Shown here: positions 17,416 to 24,975 of the stretch, piece after piece
Numbering within the stretch: position 1 is the stretch's first letter
How the letters are laid out: each line of letters starts with the position of its first letter
DNA from: an uncultured Clostridium sp.
Lineage (GTDB): Bacteria > Bacillota > Clostridia > TANB77 > CAG-508
Length of the DNA stretch: 64,000 nucleotides
Direction: 5' to 3'
NCBI GenBank assembly: GCA_947570695.1
Contig: CANOVB010000002.1
Location: 62,001 to 126,000, forward strand
Position numbers and translations under genes: made by a program
The notes under the pieces: model-generated
Database searches by the model: none
Told to the model about the DNA's origin: nothing
The model's input: the letters and a program-made list of their open reading frames with translations, nothing else

Positions 17416-17940
17416 TTATTTCTTATCTTCTCTTATCTCAAACGCAAAATATTTCTTATGAGGCTTAAGCTTACATTTACCTTTTACCTCATTTGCCTCT
17501 TCGTCAAAATATAATATTGGTTTAACTTCTTCTCCTGTTTCTGGATCAATTATTGAAATTGGTCTTTTCATATTTGGTGTATACGCAAAATCTTTGTAAT
17601 CAGTTTCCTCTTCATTATATAATGTCTTAAATTTCATTGGCATTGGTTTTTTAGATATTCTAACTGTGTCATAATCTAAAAATCCCATATTTACTACTAC
17701 TCTTTCCTTTCCAAATGACAGTATTACAAGTGGGTTCCCTTCTGGCGCAGGGTCATTAATGAAAAAGGTTTTCTTCTTATTTGCACCAACAAATTCCTCT
17801 GAATATTCTAATCTTTCAACTGTGTATTTTGGTGCATTTTTGGCAAACTCTTTTTCTGTCTTGTTTACTTGATAAATTACAGTACTAACATCTTTAGGAT
17901 CAGTAATACTAAAATATTTTCCTTGTAAGTTCTCTTCCAT
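17416..17940 (-). CDS. Unknown protein, first gene of the VirD4 operon
   Basis: A 174-aa soluble protein, strand-rich and full of Lys, Glu, Pro and Tyr, with no signal peptide, Cys or membrane segment. I do not recognise the family. Segments such as KKTFFINDPAPEGNPLVILSFG and DPETGEEVKPILYFDEEAN suggest small beta modules. It is the first gene behind the strongest promoter in this part of the window, with AAAGGAG at the ATG. Being highly expressed and upstream of a secretion-type ATPase, it may be a structural or exported component, but the sequence gives no proof. Confidence 0.6.
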   Translation of the reverse strand: MEENLQGKYFSITDPKDVSTVIYQVNKTEKEFAKNAPKYTVERLEYSEEFVGANKKKTFFINDPAPEGNPLVILSFGKERVVVNMGFLDYDTVRISKKPMPMKFKTLYNEEETDYKDFAYTPNMKRPISIIDPETGEEVKPILYFDEEANEVKGKCKLKPHKKYFAFEIREDKK

Positions 17941-17994
17941 CTTTACACTCCTTTAAAAGTTCTTGATTTCATCTTTTGCTAAAAACACATATCT

Positions 17995-18023
17995 ATTATA
18001 ACTTAAAGCTTTTCAAAAGTCAA
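17995..18023 (-). promoter_or_regulatory. Strong sigma-A promoter of the VirD4 operon
   Basis: TTGACT (18018-18023) and a perfect TATAAT (17995-18000) on the minus strand, 17-base spacer, about 55 bases before the ATG at 17940. Confidence 0.8.
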
Positions 18024-18042
18024 TTATTTTAGATAATTTATG

Positions 18043-18930
18043 TTAACTAATTCTTGGATTAAATTTTGACATTTTCTCCATTTTTTTGAAAAGATTTAAT
18101 TCTTCTTCATTAGGTTTCTTAGGAATCATTATTTTAGTATCTAAAATAAGTTTCCCTCTTCCACCTTTTCCATCTTTATATCCTTTATTTTCTATTTCTA
18201 TTTTTTCTCCACTTTGAATTCCTGCTGGAACATACACTGAAACATCTTCATTAATTCCGTTTATAGTTACTTTTGTACTAAGAGCAGCTTCCCAAGGTGT
18301 TAGATATAAATTAGCTTTTAAATCATATCCTTCAAGTGAAAATCTTTCATCATTATTTATTTTTACTCTTATAAATAAATCTCCATTTTTCCCGCCGTCT
18401 TTGCCTTGCTTACCTTGTCCTACAATTCTTATTTTTTCATTATTTTGTATACCAGCTGGGACCTGAACTTTAAATTTCTTTAGCTTTCCTTCTACTGTTC
18501 TAACTCCTATAGATTGCTCTTTTCCTCTAAAAGCATCTTCTATAGAAATATTAATTTCTGTTTCTATATTTTCTCCTTTACTTGGAGTTTTTTTCTCTTT
18601 TGATAATATATTTTCTTCTACATTACCAAAAAACATATTGAAAAAATCGCTAAATAGCGAATCTTTATTTCTTTTACTTTCTTCATAAGAAGCATTTGAT
18701 TTTCCAACATTTCTATACCACATTCTGTCATATTTTCTTTTACTTAACGTATCTGAAAGAACTCTATAAGCTTCATTTATATCTTTAAATCGTTCTTCAT
18801 ATTTTTTATTAGAAATATTGACATCAGGGTGATATTTTTTTGCTTGCTCCCTATATGCCATTTTAATTTGTGACATAGTCACTTTATTTGTTTGCAAACC
18901 CAATATTTTATAGTAATCTTTAAATATCAT
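18043..18930 (-). CDS. DnaJ-type co-chaperone without zinc finger (CbpA-like)
   Basis: A 295-aa J-domain protein. The J domain fills residues 1-70 with the HPD motif in KYHPDVNISN (~33-42). A Ser/Gly/Lys linker follows, then two C-terminal substrate-binding domains (EINISIEDAFRGKEQSIGV and DVSVYVPAGIQSGEKIEI). The cysteine-rich zinc region of true DnaJ is absent, so it is the CbpA/type II class that stimulates DnaK ATPase. It starts at ATG after GGGGGATGTTGAA and appears to stand alone, away from dnaK/grpE. Confidence 0.87.
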   Translation of the reverse strand: MIFKDYYKILGLQTNKVTMSQIKMAYREQAKKYHPDVNISNKKYEERFKDINEAYRVLSDTLSKRKYDRMWYRNVGKSNASYEESKRNKDSLFSDFFNMFFGNVEENILSKEKKTPSKGENIETEINISIEDAFRGKEQSIGVRTVEGKLKKFKVQVPAGIQNNEKIRIVGQGKQGKDGGKNGDLFIRVKINNDERFSLEGYDLKANLYLTPWEAALSTKVTINGINEDVSVYVPAGIQSGEKIEIENKGYKDGKGGRGKLILDTKIMIPKKPNEEELNLFKKMEKMSKFNPRIS

Positions 18931-19249
18931 TTCAACATCCCCCGAACTTTTATAAAATTCATGTTGATTATATCATTTCTAATTGGCTTTGTGAAGTTTT
19001 TTTGAAAAATAAAAAAATATTTTTATTATCATTTTGTAGCATCGCCATTTCTCACTTGTATCAAGCTTTACATGGTTTTTTTACTATAAAATATTTTTTA
19101 CATTATAAAGCTTATTATTGCTATAAAACACGCATAAAATTCACTATATTTAATATACATTATATTAGAAAAGTTTAACTAATTTTTAGTCATTAAATAT
19201 TAATAATTTTTAGCTTTTCTATTTAAAATTTATGATTTAGGAGTTTAAG
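18931..19249. other. Divergent intergenic region, dnaJ-like / cwlD
   Basis: A 319-base A+T-rich stretch with no supported gene. Promoters for both flanking genes must lie here, but I see no unambiguous sigma-A pair and no good match to the late sporulation consensus that cwlD would be expected to have. Confidence 0.5.
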
Positions 19250-19957
19250 ATGGTTATTTTAAATAAAAAAAGATTAATATTTATAAATTTGAGTATAATT
19301 TTTTCAATTTTTGTTTATAGTTTAACAGCAAAAAATCCTTTAACTTCTGAACCTGTTTCTTCTACTCCAATATCAAATCATACAATTATTTTAGATGCAG
19401 GTCATGGATATCCAGATGGTGGTGCTACTGGTGTTGACGGATCCATAGAATCAGAAATAAATTTAAATATAGTATTAAAATTGCAAAAGCTTTTTGAAGC
19501 AGCGGGATGTAATGTTATATTAACAAGATCAGATGAAAATGGAATATATGATACAACTTGTGATACTATTAGATCTCAAAAAATTTCAGATATGAAAAAT
19601 CGTGTACATATTGCAAATAATTCAGAAGCTGAAATATTTTTGTCAATACATATAAATAAATTAGAACAATCTCAGTATAGTGGCTGGCAAACCTTTTACA
19701 AGAATTCAGATGAAACAAGTAAAACTATTGCAAGTAATATCCAAACAAGTCTTAATGGATTTATAAAAAAAGAAAACAACAGAACTATAAAATCAATCTC
19801 AGGAATTTATCTTACAAAAAATGTTGAAATTCCTCTAGTATTAGTTGAATGTGGTTTTTTATCAAATTCTGAGGAAAATAAATTACTTCAAACAGACAAA
19901 TATCAAGATGAACTTGCTTGGAGCATTTATATTGGATTAATGGATTATTTTAAATAG
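19250..19957 (+). CDS. cwlD: N-acetylmuramoyl-L-alanine amidase CwlD (spore cortex)
   Basis: A 235-aa Amidase_3 enzyme with an N-terminal membrane anchor/signal (IFINLSIIFSIFVYSL, residues ~10-25). The zinc site is complete: ILDAGHGYPDGGA (~48-60, first His), ESEINLNI (~69, Glu), SIHINK (~128, second His) and VECGFLSN (~201) with the catalytic Glu. CwlD removes peptides from muramic acid during cortex synthesis, giving muramic-delta-lactam needed for germination. Length matches CwlD. AGGAG precedes ATG 19250. It agrees with other spore genes in the window. Confidence 0.88.
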   Translation: MVILNKKRLIFINLSIIFSIFVYSLTAKNPLTSEPVSSTPISNHTIILDAGHGYPDGGATGVDGSIESEINLNIVLKLQKLFEAAGCNVILTRSDENGIYDTTCDTIRSQKISDMKNRVHIANNSEAEIFLSIHINKLEQSQYSGWQTFYKNSDETSKTIASNIQTSLNGFIKKENNRTIKSISGIYLTKNVEIPLVLVECGFLSNSEENKLLQTDKYQDELAWSIYIGLMDYFK

Positions 19958-20078
19958 GAAATGAAGTCATTGAAAATAATTAGCCTTTATGTTAGTATAA
20001 AATTAAAGATAGCATTTTCACATAGTTATTTTTGCAGAAAATTATCTTAAACTTTACTAAAAAAGTAGAGGTGTAATT

Positions 20079-20717
20079 ATGAATAAATTTGAAACAGCTT
20101 TAAATGCATTTATTATAATACTTTCAATACTTTTTTTAATAAGTATATTTGTATATATTAAAAAACGTAATAATGAAAAAAGCAATATTTATAAAAATCT
20201 TTTAATTATTACTTTACTACCACTAATTATTTGTTTAGCTATAAAGAAAAAGCTTTATTTTGGAATATATGGTATAAGTTTTATTGAAATGTTAGTAATC
20301 ACTTTAGAAGTTTTAGGATTATATTTTATAATATGGTTTTCTTTTTTTATTATAAAATCTCCTAAGGAAAAAAGATTAAAAATATTAAAAACAGTATTAA
20401 TTATATTCGTAATTTGGGCTATATTTTTTGTAACAGATTTTATTAGAGCTAAAAATCAAAAATTACCTATTTTCGCATCAAATTTTGGAGGAATTTTTAC
20501 ATATCAAGATGGTGGAACACAGATATATTTTGGATTAGGATATCAAATTTATGACTTTAATACATCTGTTAATTTTCCTAATCAACCAGATGTGCCTCCT
20601 TGGGATAATTTTTATATATTAAAAATTATCTACTTTTGTCCTTGGGGAACTAGCTTTAATGAAGCACTTAAAAAAGTACAAAAAGAACCTGATTATATAG
20701 ATTATTTGTACAAATAA
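20079..20717 (+). CDS. Unknown membrane protein downstream of cwlD
   Basis: A 212-aa protein with four predicted helices (~residues 7-27, 38-55, 66-92 and 104-121), then a non-membrane C-terminal half rich in aromatic residues and Pro (TYQDGGTQIYFGLGYQIYDF, QPDVPPWDNFYI). I do not recognise the family. The start is ATG 20079 behind TAGAGGTG. It follows cwlD by 121 bases in the same direction, so it may or may not be co-transcribed. It ends at an element/terminator region that faces the ddl gene. Outer-surface location of the C-terminal half is a guess. Confidence 0.65.
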   Translation: MNKFETALNAFIIILSILFLISIFVYIKKRNNEKSNIYKNLLIITLLPLIICLAIKKKLYFGIYGISFIEMLVITLEVLGLYFIIWFSFFIIKSPKEKRLKILKTVLIIFVIWAIFFVTDFIRAKNQKLPIFASNFGGIFTYQDGGTQIYFGLGYQIYDFNTSVNFPNQPDVPPWDNFYILKIIYFCPWGTSFNEALKKVQKEPDYIDYLYK

Positions 20718-20730
20718 AACCTTTAGTATA

Positions 20731-20790
20731 AATATTAGCGTAATCCTTTGTTTAAAGGAAGTACAAAGTACTTTCCTATTAAAATTAAAT
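20731..20790. repeat. Dispersed structured intergenic element, copy C (hairpin part)
   Basis: ATATTAGCGTAATCCTTT is followed by GGAAGTAC (20757-20764) pairing with GTACTTTCC (20768-20776), again with one unpaired T, and by CTATTAAA. It matches the terminal hairpin of copies A and B and lies beside a terminator as they do. Confidence 0.45.
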
Positions 20791-20793
20791 TAT

Positions 20794-20829
20794 AAAAATA
20801 CCAGAAATATTTAAATTTCTGGTATTTTT
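20794..20829. terminator. Bidirectional terminator between membrane protein and ddl
   Basis: A perfect 15-bp stem AAAAATACCAGAAAT / ATTTCTGGTATTTTT with a six-base loop, flanked by A and T runs, between convergent genes. Confidence 0.85.
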
Positions 20830-20935
20830 TATTTTATAATAAAATATTTTTCACTTCATAATAAATTTTCTCACAATTTTTTATTATAAATTTAAATTTA
20901 TTTTTTCAAAATTTGTTTTCTCGCTTTTAAAATTT

Positions 20936-22198
20936 TTAGTTAGCTTTTGCTCCTTTTACGCCTTTACTTCCCTTTACTCCACCTTGCATAGCAAGTATGT
21001 TTTGGTCATAAGAAAATGTAAGTTTTTCTTTATCTCTTTCTCTTTTTATTGCAATATCAATTACTTCATCTAATTCTTGTTCAAAGCTTTTTCCGGATGC
21101 TTCCCATAAATAATATGAAAGTGCTCCTGGTATAGTATTAATTTCATTTACATATACTTTATTATCATCTTTTTGGTCTATTAAGAAGTCAACTCTTGCT
21201 ACACCACTACAACCTAATATTTTAAATACTTCTTTTGCTAAGTTTTGTATTTCTTCTGATTTTTCTTTGCTAATTTCTGCTGGTATCTTTTTATTTGAAA
21301 ACTGGCTGTTTCCACCTTTTGCACCTCCAGCTTTTGCTCCTGTCTTTACTGGAACTCCTTTTCCGCCTATTGTTCCACCTTTTGATTTTCCATCTCCTAT
21401 ATACTTATCTGTATAACTTAATATTTCATCAGAGAAAAATGGCTCTTCACAAACAGAAGCTTCTGATTCTGATAAGTTTCCTATTACAGAACAATTTATT
21501 TCTTTTAAATCTTCTACTGCTTTTTCAACAATAACTCTGTCTGCAAATTCCATTGCAAATTCTATTGCTTCTTCTAATTCTACTTTATTTTTAGCTTTTT
21601 TAATTCCAACGCTTGAACCTAAATTTCCTGGTTTTACTATCATTGGGTATGATAACTTTTCTTCAATTTCTTTTAATATATTTTCTTCATCTTTTATGTA
21701 TTCTAATGAATAAAATGCTACATAATCAACTACTGGTAAACCTGATTGTTTTAACACTTTCTTTTGAGATATCTTATCCATTCCTATACTTGAAGATAAT
21801 ATATCTGGACCTACATAAGGTATTCCAAGCAAGGTTAAAAATCCAGCCATTGTTCCATCTTCGCAATTTGTACCATGAACTATAGGAAAAGCTACATCAA
21901 TAGTATTTATAACTCTTTTTCCTATCCATGGAGCAGGGCATCTAACAACTTTTACGCCATTACCATCATTTACAACTGCTACTTTATAGCATCTTTTAAG
22001 TAGTACATCCATATCTTTAAATGAATATAAATCTAGTAAATCATCTCCTGTGTACATTACTCCATTTTTAGATATATAAATTGGTACTATCTCATATTTT
22101 TCAGGATCTAAGCTAGATATAGCTTGATTCATAGTTATTACTGAAATTTCGTGTTCAACAGATTTTCCACCGAAAAAAACACCTACTTTTATTTTCAT
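20936..22198 (-). CDS. ddl: D-alanine--D-alanine ligase
   Basis: A 420-aa ATP-grasp ligase joining two D-Ala for peptidoglycan. It starts KIKVGVFFGGKSVEHEIS; a central GNLGSSVGIKKA loop, the omega-loop Tyr in SYTDKYIG, ARVDFLID and VNEINTIPGALSYYLWE follow. The Tyr points to D-Ala-D-Ala rather than D-Lac specificity. Two Gly/Lys-rich stretches are unusual: ~residues 272-299 (within KSKGGTIGGKGVPVKTGAKA) and the C-terminal tail (GGVKGSKGVKGAKAN), making it ~60 aa longer than typical Ddl. The frame stays open to 22294, but AAAGGAG just before ATG 22198 fixes the start, and the extra region is repeat DNA. It has its own promoter downstream of the MurF-like gene. Confidence 0.92.
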   Translation of the reverse strand: MKIKVGVFFGGKSVEHEISVITMNQAISSLDPEKYEIVPIYISKNGVMYTGDDLLDLYSFKDMDVLLKRCYKVAVVNDGNGVKVVRCPAPWIGKRVINTIDVAFPIVHGTNCEDGTMAGFLTLLGIPYVGPDILSSSIGMDKISQKKVLKQSGLPVVDYVAFYSLEYIKDEENILKEIEEKLSYPMIVKPGNLGSSVGIKKAKNKVELEEAIEFAMEFADRVIVEKAVEDLKEINCSVIGNLSESEASVCEEPFFSDEILSYTDKYIGDGKSKGGTIGGKGVPVKTGAKAGGAKGGNSQFSNKKIPAEISKEKSEEIQNLAKEVFKILGCSGVARVDFLIDQKDDNKVYVNEINTIPGALSYYLWEASGKSFEQELDEVIDIAIKRERDKEKLTFSYDQNILAMQGGVKGSKGVKGAKAN

Positions 22199-22215
22199 AT
22201 TAAACTCTCCTTTAT

Positions 22216-22253
22216 GTCCCTTTGGGGACGTTTGTTTTAGGACATTTTTGTCC
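22216..22253. repeat. REP-like double hairpin in the ddl leader
   Basis: GTCCC-ttt-GGGGAC, the linker GTTTGTTTTA, then GGACA-TTTT-TGTCC. The same sequence occurs at 24861-24899 and inverted at 24937-24966. Here it fills most of the ddl 5' leader. Confidence 0.7.
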
Positions 22254-22265
22254 CTATAGTGACAT

Positions 22266-22294
22266 ATATTATATGTTTTTAAATTATGTGTCAA
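22266..22294 (-). promoter_or_regulatory. Sigma-A promoter of ddl
   Basis: A perfect TTGACA (22289-22294) and TAATAT (22266-22271) on the minus strand, spacer 17. Transcription would begin near 22259, just before the REP-like hairpins. Confidence 0.75.
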
Positions 22295-22362
22295 ATTATT
22301 GATACTATTTCTATTACACTATTAACCTTTTTATGTTGTAACATTTAATTTCCTACAGATAA

Positions 22363-23937
22363 TTATAAATAATTATCTGGCAAGTCATTTTCTAAAAGGA
22401 CAACACTGTCACTTGTTATAATTTGATTCATTTTATTTAATGCATCCTGAAGATTTTTTGCTATATAAATTTTAGATTCAGGATAATTCTTTTCTTTTAT
22501 TCCATTATAAATTGGAACTGTTTGCTCTACTCCAACTAATATTATAAAATCACTACTATCTGCTGCATTTTTTCCTAATTCTTTATTAATTTCTACTGAT
22601 TTATCCCCAAGTTCTACAATTCCTGGCGTTATTAAAATTCTTTTTTTATTCTCAAAAGATTTTAATACCTCAAGAGCCATTTTAGCTCCTCTTTGATTTG
22701 AATTATATGCATCATCTATTATTATGCTTCCATTTGGATTTTGCTTTAAATCTAATCTATGAGGAACTGGACGAATATATTTTACACCCACTTTTATTTC
22801 TTCAGGAGTAAGTCCTAATTTATCTGCTATAGCTACTGCTCCAACAATATTTAAAATATTTAAGCTTCCTAGTAATCTTGTTTTTATTTGTATACTTTCT
22901 TTTCCTGGAATTACAACATCAAAGCTTGAACCTCTTTCTGTAATATTTATATTTTCTGCATAATAATCAGCTTCTTTAGATAGTCCAAATTTTACCATAT
23001 TCTTGCTAATTTTCGAATTTCTAATGTTTTCATCTTCCCAGTTGACAAATGCAATTCCTTCTTCTTGTGGAAGACTATCTATTAATTCTAATTTTGTTTT
23101 TCTTACATTATCTAAATTTTTGAAAGTATCTAAATGTTGTGGACCTATTGCTGTTAAAATTCCATAACTAGGACTTACTATATCAGTAATTTCTTTTATA
23201 TCTCCTATATATTTAGCACCCATTTCACAAATAAATAATTGGTGCATAGGAGTAAGTTTTTCATTAATTGTTCTTACAACTCCCATTGTTGTATTATAAC
23301 TTTCTGGAGTCATTAATGTATTATATTTTTGAGAAAGTATTGTATTTACTATATATTTTGTACTGGTTTTTCCATAACTTCCTGTTATTCCAATAACTTT
23401 AAGTCCTGGAATATCTTTTAATTTTTCTTTTGCTTTACTTGCAAATCTTCCTCGTATACTCTTTTCTATTGGTTTATTTATTACACTAACTATATAAACA
23501 AAAACATAAGCAAACATTGCACATATATTTACTATACTCAAAACTATTCTATAATCTAGTACATTTGAACAAATATCTGCTATTATAAATAAAATTAAAT
23601 AAGTTGCATAGATTCTTTCAATTCTTGCAGTTACAACAAAAGGCTTTTTTTCTTTAGGTTTTTTAGTAGTTAATATTAAATATATTAATCCCCAGATTTC
23701 AACTATAAACCCTATATTTATTGATGTTTGTGTATTTATTATAAAAAATATTATTGGAATTAATAATATAATTATTGTTTTTACATTTAATACTTTTCCT
23801 ATATATCTTTTCATCCAAACAGCATATCTATCAATATAGTAATTTTCTAACTGTAAAATATGTAATCCATGCCTAGTAATTTTATAAAAGTAAATTAATA
23901 TCAAGATTAAGCTAAAGTTTAGTAATACTTTTTCCAT
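22363..23937 (-). CDS. MurF-like Mur ligase with N-terminal membrane domain
   Basis: A 524-aa protein. Residues 1-165 hold about five hydrophobic helices, including the conserved lead LQLENYYIDRYAVWMKRY. Then comes a Mur ligase: P-loop VIGITGSYGKTSTK (~residues 182-195), NTTMGVVRTI, ICEMGAKYIGDI, AIGPQHLDTF and DDAYNSNQRG (~375-384), typical of the MurF group that adds a D-Ala-D-Ala-type dipeptide to UDP-MurNAc-peptide. Ordinary MurF lacks the membrane part, so this is the longer membrane class common in Firmicutes. ATG start behind GAAGGGAGAG. It lies between the hydrolase and ddl genes, consistent with a job in handling the D-Ala-D-Ala dipeptide or a substitute. Confidence 0.82.
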   Translation of the reverse strand: MEKVLLNFSLILILIYFYKITRHGLHILQLENYYIDRYAVWMKRYIGKVLNVKTIIILLIPIIFFIINTQTSINIGFIVEIWGLIYLILTTKKPKEKKPFVVTARIERIYATYLILFIIADICSNVLDYRIVLSIVNICAMFAYVFVYIVSVINKPIEKSIRGRFASKAKEKLKDIPGLKVIGITGSYGKTSTKYIVNTILSQKYNTLMTPESYNTTMGVVRTINEKLTPMHQLFICEMGAKYIGDIKEITDIVSPSYGILTAIGPQHLDTFKNLDNVRKTKLELIDSLPQEEGIAFVNWEDENIRNSKISKNMVKFGLSKEADYYAENINITERGSSFDVVIPGKESIQIKTRLLGSLNILNIVGAVAIADKLGLTPEEIKVGVKYIRPVPHRLDLKQNPNGSIIIDDAYNSNQRGAKMALEVLKSFENKKRILITPGIVELGDKSVEINKELGKNAADSSDFIILVGVEQTVPIYNGIKEKNYPESKIYIAKNLQDALNKMNQIITSDSVVLLENDLPDNYL

Positions 23938-23948
23938 AACTCTCCCTT

Positions 23949-24716
23949 CTATCTATCATTCTTTAAAAACTCATTTACTACTGCATTAAAATGATTTATA
24001 TTTTCCAAATATGAAAAATGTGATGCCCCTGGATATTCAATAAGTCCACAATCTGGTATTAATTTTTCCATTTTTTTTGCATCACTTATTGGTGTAGCAG
24101 TATCTAATGTTCCCCAAAATAATAATGTTGGAACACTAATCTTCGGTAATAAATTACATACATCTTCATTTATTATTTTTTTCATTGTTTCTTTTAATAC
24201 ATTACTTGATGCTTTATAATCACTTGATCCTACATTGCTACGCAATTTTTCTTTAAATGATTTTATTTTTTTTGTATTTGGTAATAAATTTAGAATAAAT
24301 TTTCCAGTTTTATAAAAAGAAACTTTTACATAATACCATAAACTTCTTTTTGGTTTTATACCAGCACTATCAATCAAAACAATCTTTTTAGCAGAAACTT
24401 TTCCTCTTCCAACTGCATTAATTATTGTTCTTCCACCATTTGAATGACCTATTAATATTGGTTTTTTAATTTCAAGTTTATCTACAAATTCTTTTAAGAA
24501 ATCTCCAAAATCATCTGATTTCAAAGGATGTTCTGGCAAATCACTTTTTCCAAAACCTACAATATCTACTAAATAAACTTTAAAATTTTGGCTTAAACTA
24601 TTTGCAATAGGACGCATTGTTTCTAAAGTTGCTAGCCATCCATGTAGTAAAATTACTGGATTGCCCTCACCTAAAACCTCATAATTTATGTTCCAGTTAT
24701 TTATTTTTACTTGCAA
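23949..24716 (-). CDS. Alpha/beta hydrolase
   Basis: A 255-aa alpha/beta hydrolase: oxyanion loop ILLHGWLATLETM (~residues 21-33), nucleophile elbow IGHSNGGRT (~91-99, Ser in GHSNG), the acid in WGTLDTATPIS (~201-211) and the His in GASHFSY (~229-235). The triad is complete, so it is probably active. It starts at TTG behind AGGAGGAGAA and lies 11 bases before the MurF-like gene. Given the neighbours it may act on a cell-wall precursor or lipid ester, which is inference only. The leader carries a perfect hairpin. Confidence 0.83.
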   Translation of the reverse strand: MQVKINNWNINYEVLGEGNPVILLHGWLATLETMRPIANSLSQNFKVYLVDIVGFGKSDLPEHPLKSDDFGDFLKEFVDKLEIKKPILIGHSNGGRTIINAVGRGKVSAKKIVLIDSAGIKPKRSLWYYVKVSFYKTGKFILNLLPNTKKIKSFKEKLRSNVGSSDYKASSNVLKETMKKIINEDVCNLLPKISVPTLLFWGTLDTATPISDAKKMEKLIPDCGLIEYPGASHFSYLENINHFNAVVNEFLKNDR

Positions 24717-24735
24717 ATTCTCCTCCTATATGTAA

Positions 24736-24761
24736 TCCACAAAATAGTAACATTTTGTGGA
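24736..24761. promoter_or_regulatory. Perfect palindrome in the hydrolase-MurF leader
   Basis: TCCACAAAAT (24736-24745) pairs with ATTTTGTGGA (24752-24761), six-base loop, about 20 bases before the TTG start. It may be an RNA hairpin or an operator. A similar TTCCACAA/TTGTGGAA pair lies at ~59813-59838 before another operon. Confidence 0.45.
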
Positions 24762-24811
24762 AATTTTCTTACTATAATTTATTCAAATTACCAGTTTTTT
24801 GTTACTTACAT

Positions 24812-24840
24812 ATAATATAACAATATTGTAACAATTTCAA
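24812..24840 (-). promoter_or_regulatory. Sigma-A promoter of the hydrolase-MurF operon
   Basis: TTGAAA (24835-24840) and TATTAT (24812-24817) on the minus strand with a 17-base spacer. Confidence 0.6.
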
Positions 24841-24860
24841 TCTTTTTATCAATTTTTTTA

Positions 24861-24966
24861 TGTCCTAATAGGGACGTTTGTTTTAGGACATTTTTGTCCT
24901 TTTTTATACATATATTATAAATATGTGTCCCGAACAGGGCAAAAATGTCCTTTAACAAACGTCCCC
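24861..24966. repeat. BIME-like inverted pair of REP elements
   Basis: One copy of GGGACGTTTGTTTTAGGACA..TGTCC (24861-24899) faces an inverted copy (24937-24966) across ~37 bases, so the whole 106 bases can fold into one long imperfect hairpin. It lies just past the ypeB stop codon and upstream of the hydrolase promoter and may also end ypeB transcription. REP pairs of this kind are moved by RAYT (IS200-like) enzymes, none of which is in this window. Confidence 0.65.
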
Positions 24967-24975
24967 AAATGGTCA

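Noticed and set aside
14975..17940. An integrative conjugative element or prophage around VirD4
   Set aside because: No relaxase, integrase, T4SS channel gene, phage gene or flanking repeats are present, and the neighbours on both sides are housekeeping genes.
22199..22294. 32-residue N-terminal extension of Ddl
   Set aside because: It is encoded by the promoter and REP-like repeat; a strong ribosome site directly precedes ATG 22198, where the Ddl family begins.
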